Positions 9,167-17,300 of a DNA stretch of 37,366 nt are shown here, piece after piece (the stretch's first letter is position 1; every line of letters begins with the position of its first letter). A program made the position numbers and the translations under genes. The stretch is from a bacterium (GTDB lineage: Bacteria; Bacteroidota; Bacteroidia; Bacteroidales; Bacteroidaceae). Under the pieces are notes generated by a model. The model worked only from the letters and a program-made list of their open reading frames with translations, ran no database searches and was not told the DNA's origin. The stretch lies in assembly GCA_004559785.1 (NCBI GenBank), contig SFXD01000011.1, forward strand, positions 1 through 37,366. The letters are read 5' to 3'.

Positions 9167-12100
9167 ATGTACAAATTCAAGTCATTTATTCCTATCGTAT
9201 TGGCAATACTCATGTCAATACCGGCAAGAGCCTTGACATGGCCCGAGGCAAGTACGGCCGACAGCCCTAAGCTGTACTACATCAAGAACTTCCGGTCCAA
9301 TAAGTACGCCAAGTGGGTCGGCAACGGGACCAACATGTTGCAGACAGATACGCCGGACGCCGCCTGCATGTTCTGGTTCGAGGGTAAGCAGGAGATTACG
9401 GGCTTCGACAACGGCGAGGCCCCAGATTACACGCTCTACACCCTCCACAACATCTGCACCAACCAGGTATTCCGGGACTTCTCGTCGTGGGTGAACGGTA
9501 CAGTTCCCGTTTCCATCTTCCCAAGCCCTCAAGACAACAATTATTTCTGCCTCTCGCTGAGCGAAGGACACAGCTGTGCTTGGAACGACTGGGGCGGAGA
9601 ACAGATTGGTCAATACTACGGCAACGACGGAGGCTCCATATTCGACATCGTGGAGGTTCCTGTCGAATCCTATCCGGAAATGGTGGACGTAACCTGGAAT
9701 CTTACCGACGGCACCAACACCATTGACACCAAGACCATCAAGTCGGTAAAGGGAAAGACCTACAGCCAGCCCTTCGACTACGTGAAGTCCACCCCTGCGG
9801 CTACCACCAATACAGCCGACGCAGAACAGACAGTGAACGTAAGCTATACTGCAAAGGAAAACATCAAGTTCTCGGATAGTTACGAGAATGCCACATGGTA
9901 CCGCATCAAGGTATTGCGCAACCCAGTGAAGTACACAGCCTACGACAAGGCAACAGGCAAGTATATGAACAGCACGACGGCACCTACCGCCCTGTCCATC
10001 TACGACATGTTCGCATTCGTGGGTAACGAGACAGACGGATTTAAGATACTCAACGCAGGTGCAGGCAACAAGAATGCCCTTGGCGGCACAAGGACCCTGT
10101 CCGCAGTGCCATTGGATCAAGCCGTGACATGGGAGCTCGTCAACGTAAACGGCAACAACCTCGTCATCCGTAACAAGAACAACAAGCTGGGCTACATCAA
10201 CGACAACAACAACGTATTCGCATACTGGTACCACACGAGGAATACCACCGACGGAGGCTCGACCTTCGAGTTCGAGGAAATCAGCCAGTCAGAAGCACAG
10301 GCGGAACTCAACAAGTATGCCAACATCACCATCAGGGCTTATTACGAAGGCACGCTTTTGGCCGAGGAAAGCAAGATGGTGGAGGTGGGGACCACGCCCG
10401 AACTGTCCGCCAACCTCAGGCAAGCCTTCTTCAACTACTCCTACGACAAGGCAACGGTTGAGGCCGGTACGACCGAGGTGACGGCTACCGCCACATGGAA
10501 CTCTGCCTTGTGCGCCATAAGCGATACGCGCGAAGATGCCAAGTGGAACCTGTGTACCGTACGCGGCAAGCAGCTGGCTTACGAGAAGTCCACGAATGCG
10601 ATATCCTGCACGGCACTTGCCGAAGGCGAGGAGATGAGCAAGAACATCAAGAACTACTTTGCCCTCGTAGGAAGCCCACTGACAGGATTCAAGCTTTACA
10701 ACGCCGCCACACCTTCTGACAACGCCTTTGGCGGTACGGTATCCGGCGATGCCGTAGAAGGCAGGCTAAAGCCTGTAGCCGCCATCGATGCTGCCACGTT
10801 CAAGCCAGTCATTACCGACGGGCATTTCACGTTACTTAACGTCAGCACGGAGACGGGCAACGCCTACGTCAACGAGAACAACAACGCAGGCTACCTTGCA
10901 TACTGGATCAGCTCGTATGCTGCCACGGACGCAGGCTCGACGTGGGTATTCACTCCTGCAACCGACGAAGAGAATACGAGCGTGAACAACACGAGGATTG
11001 TAACCTACAACATGGTTTACGACGGAAACCCCATCTATACACAGGAAGAGTACGTTGCTCTGGGAGCAAACTACCCCACCCCCTTGCAGCCGGCATTCAC
11101 CACTGTTTCCGGTAAGCCCGAAGGAACGGTGTCAGACAATGTCACGTGCGACCTCATGGTCAGCATCAACCTTCCGTTTACCGTCTCTTCCGACTATGCA
11201 AATGCAAAATGGTACATAATGAAGAACAAGGAAGGAGAAAACTACACATTCGCCTACAACAACGGAAGCACAGAGAAGTACCCGCTTGTAAAAGGTACAG
11301 CCAATGTGGACGGAGCACTCTGGGCATTCTTGGGTGACCCCTTCAACGGATTCCGCATACTCAACAAGAAGGCAGGAGACGGCAAGAACCTGAAAGTAGC
11401 CTTACCTAACAACGGAGCATACCCCACCATGTCGGCCGACGAATACAGGTGGGCAATAGATACCAGCGACTTCGGCGAGAACAAGTTCTGCCTCGGCAAG
11501 GACGGATTCTGGCTAAACAACTGGGGCAACAATTATGACCTCTCCATGTGGCAGCAAGGAAAGACGGATAGAGGTTCGGCATGGAATGTGATTGACGTTG
11601 AGGGCGAGACGACATACGCAGATGGAGCGATTCTCAACATAGGCACAACCTTGACCGCCACAACTGTACAGAGCAGCGCATTCTGCCCGGCAGATGGCAT
11701 GACGGCATACTCCGTAAGCGTGTCTCCCACCTGGACTTATGCCACGTTGCAGGAGGTAGCAGGCAACGTGCCGGCAAACGAACCTGTCGTATTGAAGGCC
11801 GTGGAAAAGGGCAACTACGTCATAGGTCTGTCTACGGAGGACAGCACACGCCTCGAAGGCAACAGCCTTACGGGTTCTGCTACTGAATCGAAAACAGCCG
11901 ACGGCACACAGTACATCCTTGCCAACGGCGACAACGGTCTCGGCTTCTATCCCGCAACGGACGGCACAACCATCCCGGCAGGCAAGGCATACCTCCAGGC
12001 ACCAAGTGCAGGAGCGAAGGCTATAATCATCGTAGACGAAGAGACGGCCGTCAACGCCATCGAGGCTGCCGCCGGCGGCGAGGAGCCCATCTACAACCTC

Positions 12101-12169
12101 TCCGGCCAGCGCATGGGCAAAGTCCGTAAGGGACTGAACATCGTGGGAGGAAAGAAGGTAATATATTAA
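9167..12169 (+). CDS. Secreted repeat protein, four lectin-like modules, T9SS-like tail
   Basis: This 1000-aa protein has a signal peptide ending near IPARA (residue 22). I see four diverged copies of a beta-rich module beginning near residues 35, 242, 458 and 680, each opening with a W/L-Y-I/R-K type strand (LYYIKN, WYRIKV, WNLCTV, WYIMKN) and containing FxLxG followed by GFKILN-like motifs. They alternate with about 80-residue beta-sandwich-like linkers, giving a spacing of 207-222 residues. The pattern resembles trefoil/lectin modules joined by Ig-like domains, but I cannot name a family. The last 150 residues resemble the end of many Prevotella secreted proteins (GFYPATDGTTIPAGKAYL) and close with IYNLSGQRM...GLNIVGGKKVIY. 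No catalytic motif is visible; a glycan-binding or adhesive surface role is inferred. It has its own strong promoter, and a 50-aa ORF follows 22 nt downstream. Confidence 0.85.
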   Translation: MYKFKSFIPIVLAILMSIPARALTWPEASTADSPKLYYIKNFRSNKYAKWVGNGTNMLQTDTPDAACMFWFEGKQEITGFDNGEAPDYTLYTLHNICTNQVFRDFSSWVNGTVPVSIFPSPQDNNYFCLSLSEGHSCAWNDWGGEQIGQYYGNDGGSIFDIVEVPVESYPEMVDVTWNLTDGTNTIDTKTIKSVKGKTYSQPFDYVKSTPAATTNTADAEQTVNVSYTAKENIKFSDSYENATWYRIKVLRNPVKYTAYDKATGKYMNSTTAPTALSIYDMFAFVGNETDGFKILNAGAGNKNALGGTRTLSAVPLDQAVTWELVNVNGNNLVIRNKNNKLGYINDNNNVFAYWYHTRNTTDGGSTFEFEEISQSEAQAELNKYANITIRAYYEGTLLAEESKMVEVGTTPELSANLRQAFFNYSYDKATVEAGTTEVTATATWNSALCAISDTREDAKWNLCTVRGKQLAYEKSTNAISCTALAEGEEMSKNIKNYFALVGSPLTGFKLYNAATPSDNAFGGTVSGDAVEGRLKPVAAIDAATFKPVITDGHFTLLNVSTETGNAYVNENNNAGYLAYWISSYAATDAGSTWVFTPATDEENTSVNNTRIVTYNMVYDGNPIYTQEEYVALGANYPTPLQPAFTTVSGKPEGTVSDNVTCDLMVSINLPFTVSSDYANAKWYIMKNKEGENYTFAYNNGSTEKYPLVKGTANVDGALWAFLGDPFNGFRILNKKAGDGKNLKVALPNNGAYPTMSADEYRWAIDTSDFGENKFCLGKDGFWLNNWGNNYDLSMWQQGKTDRGSAWNVIDVEGETTYADGAILNIGTTLTATTVQSSAFCPADGMTAYSVSVSPTWTYATLQEVAGNVPANEPVVLKAVEKGNYVIGLSTEDSTRLEGNSLTGSATESKTADGTQYILANGDNGLGFYPATDGTTIPAGKAYLQAPSAGAKAIIIVDEETAVNAIEAAAGGEEPIYNLSGQRMGKVRKGLNIVGGKKVIY

Positions 12170-12191
12170 CCCCTTTTAGACTTATATCGAC

Positions 12192-12344
12192 ATGAAGAAG
12201 TATATCCAGCCCGAAACGACTACAACGGTTGTAGAAGGATGTCACATCCTGGTAAACAGCCTGAACATAAACAGTACTCCAGTCGACGGAGCCAACGCCT
12301 TGCAGAAGGAAGAGGACTACGACGACTGGGACATCTGGGAATAA
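12192..12344 (+). CDS. 50-aa peptide with acidic/aromatic C-terminus
   Basis: The ATG at 12192 opens a 50-codon frame ending TAA at 12342-12344. The peptide begins MKKYIQPETTTTVVEGCHIL and ends EEDYDDWDIWE. It has no signal peptide or membrane segment, one Cys (residue 17), a polar middle (NINSTPVDGAN) and a very acidic tail with two Trp. From general knowledge, short Bacteroidales ORFs of the form MKKYxxPxxxxxE...(acidic tail) are common near secreted-protein genes and are usually left as hypothetical; I know no established function. It starts 22 nt after the repeat-protein stop and would share that gene's promoter. A weak hairpin follows. The codon choice and conserved opening make it more likely real than chance, despite its size. 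Confidence 0.7.
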   Translation: MKKYIQPETTTTVVEGCHILVNSLNINSTPVDGANALQKEEDYDDWDIWE

Positions 12345-12390
12345 CCCTGCGACATGCCCGGTCTGAATGACCAAAGGCGAATATTTCATT

Positions 12391-12428
12391 CCCCCTGCAT
12401 CTCCACACGGTGCAGGGGTCTGCATTTT
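12391..12428 (+). terminator. Probable terminator of the repeat-protein/peptide transcript
   Basis: CCCCTGCA (12392-12399) pairs perfectly with TGCAGGGG (12411-12418), with a possible two-pair extension around the loop. Only a broken T-rich stretch (TCTGCATTTTA) follows, so termination may be partial. Confidence 0.55.
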
Positions 12429-12639
12429 ATGGGGGACATCGCGTGAATCGCCTGAAGCAGCCAGGGGCACATGATGCAGACGAGTGAGAGGGAAGAAAGG
12501 GAGAGAGAAGGGATAGGACGAAAACGCAAACAGCAATGTTTGAAGAGTAAGAAAATTCTTTCCGAAAGCGTGAATTATTGTAAAAACAACCCAGTTGATG
12601 CTAATATAAGTTAAAGCAATTGTCTTTTTCTTTCAAAAA
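12429..12639. other. Non-coding gap without recognised features
   Basis: Between the weak hairpin after the 50-aa peptide and the small-RNA promoter I see no gene, repeat or structured element. The left part is purine-rich (runs of GAGAGGGAAGAAAGG type) and the right part is AT-rich. Confidence 0.6.
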
Positions 12640-12671
12640 TTTGTCATGTTCCAAAAAACGGCGTAAATTTG
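12640..12671 (+). promoter_or_regulatory. Promoter of the candidate small RNA
   Basis: TTTG at 12640-12643, a 20-nt spacer and TAAATTTG at 12664-12671 match the Bacteroidota promoter pattern. No plus-strand protein gene follows; the next plus-strand element is an intrinsic terminator 44 nt further on. Confidence 0.75.
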
Positions 12672-12676
12672 CATCG

Positions 12677-12740
12677 TGTTTTTCATAGTATTAGATTTAA
12701 GGTTAACAAAGGTTGGGCTACAGCGGTAGCCCTTTTTTTT
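12677..12740 (+). ncRNA. Candidate small RNA of about 64 nt
   Basis: A consensus promoter ends at 12671, and a perfect intrinsic terminator ends at 12740. Between them is an unstructured, AU-rich 5' part (TTTTCATAGTATTAG, then GGTTAACAAAGG) with no start codon leading to a worthwhile frame. The layout (single-stranded 5' segment plus terminator hairpin) is typical of trans-acting small RNAs. The neighbouring cysQ is on the other strand and ends 52 nt beyond, so this is not a leader of a downstream gene. I have the impression that this 5' block recurs in Bacteroidales genomes but cannot verify it here. Confidence 0.65.
12715..12740 (+). terminator. Intrinsic terminator of the small RNA
   Basis: GGGCTAC (12715-12721), loop AGCG, GTAGCCC (12726-12732), followed by eight T (12733-12740). 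The U-run is only on the plus strand, so it is oriented to stop plus-strand transcription rather than cysQ. Confidence 0.9.
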
Positions 12741-12791
12741 GTCCCGACCCGCTCAGCCACCCCACTCTACATCAAAAAAAAGCAATCCGGA

Positions 12792-13580
12792 TTACAAGGC
12801 CTCGTCCTTAGAAACAAGGAACCAGGGGTTGAGAAGATTCTCCTTGTTGTAGCGCAGGGGCATGCCATCCTCAAGGCTCAGCACGCACCTGCCTGCAGCC
12901 CGGGCTACTGCATCCCCTGCAGCCGTGTCCCACTCCATGGTGGGGGCATAGCGAGGGTAGGCATCGGCCGTGCCCTCGGCAACGAGGCAGATCTTGATGC
13001 TGCTGCCGCTGCTGACGAGGCGTACGTCTTCGTGCCTGCGCCTCATCTCCTGGACGAATGCCTCCGTCTCGGGAGTAAGGTGGCTGCGGCTGGCAACCAC
13101 CACAAAGCCTTCGTGCTCCCCATGCAGGGGCAACGATACGGGTTCTGCGTCGGGAACCTTCTTCCAGGCTCCGGTTCCTGCCAGACCATAGTACAGGACG
13201 TCCGGGACAGGGACATATACTACGCCAAGCACTGGCTTGCCATCCTCCACGAGGGCGACGTTGACCGTAAACTCGCCATTGCGCTTGATGAATTCCTTTG
13301 TGCCGTCCAGCGGGTCGACAATCCACATCCTGCCCCACTCCCTGCGCACGGAATAGTCCTCGTGGCTTCCCTCCTCGGAGAGGATTGGGATGCCCGTCGC
13401 ACACAGGATGTCGGCTATGCGGCGATGTGCCGCCTTGTCGGCAAGCGTGAGCGGACTGTTGTCCGCCTTACGCTCTATGCCAAAGTCCTGCGAGGGGTCA
13501 TGGTATATCTTCATGATTTCCTTGCCAGCCATGAGGGATGCCTCGATGGCGACGTCCAAGAGTTGAGTGTTATTGTCCAT
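12792..13580 (-). CDS. cysQ: 3'(2'),5'-bisphosphate nucleotidase
   Basis: This is a 262-aa inositol-monophosphatase superfamily enzyme. It hydrolyses 3'-phosphoadenosine 5'-phosphate (pAp), a by-product of sulfate assimilation and sulfo-transfer, to AMP and phosphate in the cytoplasm. The metal-binding signature is complete: SEEGS at 68-72, WIVDPLDGTKEF with Asp89 and Asp92, and EWDTAAGDA with Asp218. Length matches CysQ of other bacteria (about 245-270 aa). It starts 21 nt after the ruvA stop on the same strand, so the two probably share a transcript. An intrinsic terminator facing it belongs to the opposing small RNA. The superfamily also contains inositol monophosphatases; the pattern of the signature favours CysQ. 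Confidence 0.9.
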   Translation of the reverse strand: MDNNTQLLDVAIEASLMAGKEIMKIYHDPSQDFGIERKADNSPLTLADKAAHRRIADILCATGIPILSEEGSHEDYSVRREWGRMWIVDPLDGTKEFIKRNGEFTVNVALVEDGKPVLGVVYVPVPDVLYYGLAGTGAWKKVPDAEPVSLPLHGEHEGFVVVASRSHLTPETEAFVQEMRRRHEDVRLVSSGSSIKICLVAEGTADAYPRYAPTMEWDTAAGDAVARAAGRCVLSLEDGMPLRYNKENLLNPWFLVSKDEAL

Positions 13581-13601
13581 AGTGATTATTCAGTGAGACG
13601 G

Positions 13602-14201
13602 TCACAGCATCTTGAGGGCCAACTTTATTACACGTTCCACCGGTGCGCCGGGTTCTTCGGAGAGTATCTGCCTGACGACCTTGCCGGCAGGTGCGGGGCT
13701 GAAGCCAAGCATTGTCAGGGCTTGGATGGCTTCGTCCATGACCTCCTTGTCGAAGTCCGGGCCGGAACCGGAGGCAGCTGAGCCGGAAGCCTCTATGCCG
13801 AGGGAGGCAATCTTGTCACGCAGGTCGACTATGATACGCTGCGCAGCCTTGGGGCCTATCCCCTTTACCTGCCTGAGCATCCTGTCGTTGCCGTCCCCGA
13901 TGACGGCGCACAGTTCGGAAGGGTTCATGGCAGAGAGCACCATGCGGGCCATGGCCGCACCGATGCCGCTGACACTGGTGAGAAGCAGGAAGAGTTCCCT
14001 CTCGACACGGGCAGAGAATCCCCAGAGCTGGTAGGCATCCTCGCGTATCGATTCCGTTATCCACAGCAAGACCTGCTCCTGCCCCTGCAAGGCGGAGAAT
14101 GTGTTGAGGGTAATGTTCACACCATATCCCACCCCGTTGCAATCTACGACGGCCAATGCCGGGGTGAGTTCCGCAAGCCGTCCTTTCAAGTATTCTATCA
14201 T
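13602..14201 (-). CDS. ruvA: Holliday junction branch-migration protein RuvA
   Basis: This is a 199-aa protein, full length for the family. RuvA tetramers bind four-way DNA junctions and load the RuvB motor during recombinational repair. The N-terminal OB-fold begins MIEYLKGRLAE. Two helix-hairpin-helix motifs follow (SVSGIGAAMARMVL and QVKGIGPKAAQRII). A Ser/Gly/Ala-rich flexible linker (GIEASGSAASGSG) then leads to the C-terminal RuvB-binding domain, which is rich in hydrophobic helices (AIQALTMLGFSPAPAGKVV). It is the first gene of a ruvA-cysQ pair and is divergent from sprA. Confidence 0.95.
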   Translation of the reverse strand: MIEYLKGRLAELTPALAVVDCNGVGYGVNITLNTFSALQGQEQVLLWITESIREDAYQLWGFSARVERELFLLLTSVSGIGAAMARMVLSAMNPSELCAVIGDGNDRMLRQVKGIGPKAAQRIIVDLRDKIASLGIEASGSAASGSGPDFDKEVMDEAIQALTMLGFSPAPAGKVVRQILSEEPGAPVERVIKLALKML

Positions 14202-14235
14202 CTCGGAAAAACCATATAGTTATAATGTCATGGGA

Positions 14236-14243
14236 CAAAGTTA
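14236..14243 (-). promoter_or_regulatory. Probable -7 element upstream of ruvA
   Basis: Read on the minus strand this is TAACTTTG, a perfect TAnnTTTG -7 element about 35 nt before the ruvA start. No good TTTG is found 19 nt further upstream, so the -33 part is weak. Confidence 0.5.
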
Positions 14244-14329
14244 TTGAAAAATAACCAAAAGTGGGCAATTCACTGGCAAAATAAAACCATATATATAATA
14301 AAAAAGGAACGGAGTGCGTTATATTTCTT

Positions 14330-17300
14330 GTGAGTACTCGCAAAATCATATCTATACTCCTTGTATTTGCAGGATTGAACATCCTTGCTACGACAAAAGG
14401 CTTTCACGTGCTCCCTGCCACCGGCGATGGGGAGGCACCAGCCGACAGCGTGGGAAAGGGAAAGGCGAGGTACAGCGTGCGCAAGACGGGGGCGGCAGCA
14501 GACGAGGACATGAAGAGGAAGACAGCCGACCTGAAGGATCCCGACAACATCAAGACGGAGGTGACGTACGACGAGAAGGACGGCACCTATACCATAGGCA
14601 CCGTACTGGATGGCAGGGGCGGGACACAGGCCAAGGCTTCCGCCGGCAACGCCAATGCAGCCAAAACGACGCCAGCGACAGGCAGCCAGTCAGCAATGAC
14701 GGCATCGCTCGCCACAAGCTACCTGACCGCACCGAGGCTGATGACTCCGGAAGAGTACCAGCAATGGACGCTGAAGCAGAGTATGGCGGAATACTGGAGG
14801 CAGAAGAACGCGGAGGCTTTCGAGACATCGGGCAAGGACAAGTTCGACTTCACTGACATGCACTTCGACCTGGGGCCTGCAGAGAAGATATTCGGACCAG
14901 GCGGCGTACAGCTGAAGACACAGGGAAGCGCGGAACTGAAGATGGGCGTGAACATGAAGAAGGTGGACAACCCCGCCCTCGCCGCAAGCAGGAGGAAGAC
15001 CACGGGATTCGACTTCGACGAGAAAATCAACCTCAGCATGAACGGCAAGGTAGGAGACAAGATTAACCTAAACCTGAACTACAACACGGAGGCTACGTTC
15101 GACTACGACGCACAGAACCTGAAGCTGAAATACGACGGCAAGGAGGATGAAATAATCAAGCTGATAGAGGCTGGAAACGTTTCCTTCCCCAGCAACATAG
15201 GACTCGTGCCAGGCGTAAGCAGCCTATTCGGACTGAGGACAGACGTGCAATTCGGAAAGCTCAAGCTGCAGACGGTAGTCAGCCAGAAGAAGAGTGCCAG
15301 CAGCAGCGTCAGCAGCAAGGGAGGAAAACAGACCACGAACTTCGAATTCAGCGCAACCAACTACGAGGAGAACCGGCACTTCTTCCTCTCGCATTTCTTC
15401 CGCGAGCAATACGACAAGAACATGAAGACCCTGCCCACCATAGCAAGCGGCATCAACGTGAAGAGGGTGGAGATATGGGTCACCAACAAGTCGAGCAGCA
15501 CGGAGAACAACCGGAACATCATCGCCCTGGCCGACCTCGGAGAACCGTCGTACATAAGCAACCCACAATGGAACCCTACGGGGGTAAACGTCCCCAGCAA
15601 CCGCTCGAACACCGAATATGAGGAGATACTGACATCCTTCGCAGACGCACGCGACATCTCGCAGGCGACAACCATCCTCGATGCCATACCAGGGTTCGAG
15701 GGAAGCGTGGACTACGAGAAACTCCAGTCGGCACGCAAGCTGGGGACAAGCGAGTACTACCTTAACAGTGCCCTCGGATACGTCAGCCTGAACAGCACGC
15801 TACAGACCGACGACATCCTCGCCGTGGCGTACGAATACACTTATGGCGGAATGACATACCAGGTGGGAGAGTTCGCCAGCGACATCACCGACAACCAGCA
15901 GGCCCTTTTCGTCAAGCTGCTGAAGGGCACTACGGGCAGTCCGTCGCAACCGACATGGAGGCTGATGATGAAGAACGTGTACAACCTTGGGGCTAACCAG
16001 GTGCAGAAGGACATGTTCCGGCTGGACGTGAAGTACCAGAGCGACTCCACAGGGGTGTATCTCACATACCTGCCCGACCCAAGGCTGAAGGACACCCCAT
16101 TGCTGAAGGCGATGAACCTGGACAGGCTGGACGCCAACAACAAGTCGAACCCCAACGGACAGTTCGACTACATAGAGGGCTATACTATATACAAGGGAAG
16201 GGTCATCTTCCCCGTAGCCGAGCCCTTCGGCGAACACCTGCGGCAATGGATTGGCAACGACGAACTGGCAAGCAAGTATTGCTTCCCCGAACTGTACGAC
16301 AGCACCAAGACCGTAGCCAAGCAGATTGCCGAACACGACAAGTTCCTGCTGAGCGGTAGGTACAAGGGCAACAGTGCAGGGGAAATAGACCTCGGCGTGA
16401 CCAACGTGGCACAAGGCTCGGTAATAGTGACGGCAGGAGGCGTGACACTTACCGAGAACACGGACTATACCGTGGACTACAACATGGGACGCGTCACAAT
16501 CATCAACCAGAGCATACTCGACGCAGGCACCAACATCAACGCAAGCGTAGAGAGCAACAACGAGTACGGAATGCAGCGAAAGACCATGCTCGGGGTGAAC
16601 CTCGACTACGAACTGAGCAAGAACCTTACCTTCGGCGGTACGCTGATGTACCTGAACGAACAACCACTGACTACGAAGGTCAACATGGGTAGCGAACCAT
16701 TGAAGAACACGCTCTGGGGAGTACACCTCAGCTGGAAGAAGGAAAGCCAATGGCTGACCAACATCTTCGACAAGCTGCCCCTCATACAATGCACGCAACC
16801 AAGCATGCTGACGTTCAACGGCGAGTTCGCACAACTCATAGCAGGACAGAACCACAGCGTGCAGGGCAATGCCTCGTACCTCGACGACTTCGAGAGCAGC
16901 AGCATCAAGAACAGCCTGACGCAGCCTACATACTGGACTATCTCCAGCACGCCCGGCATGTTCCCCGAAAGCAAGCTCTCGGGCAACCTCGCATACGGAT
17001 ACAACAGGGCTATGCTGGCATGGTACTACGTAGACCCCATATTCACGCGCAGGAGCAGCACGCTCACGCCTTCACACATCAAGAGCGACCTGCAGCAACT
17101 GTCCAACCACTACGTGAGGGAGGTATACGAGAGGGAACTTTACCCACAGAAAGCACAGAACAGCTACAACAGCGCAAGCAGCCTCAACGTGCTGAACCTT
17201 GCCTTCTACCCCACCGAACGCGGCGCATACAACCTGACGACGGACGTGGAGCAGGACGGAAGGCTGACCAACCCGCAACAGAAGTGGGGCGGAATGATGA

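Noticed and set aside
12669..13781. A 370-codon open frame on the plus strand
   Set aside because: It lies antisense to cysQ and ruvA, starts inside the small-RNA candidate, passes through its terminator, and encodes no recognisable domain. It is a by-product of GC-rich third positions on the other strand.
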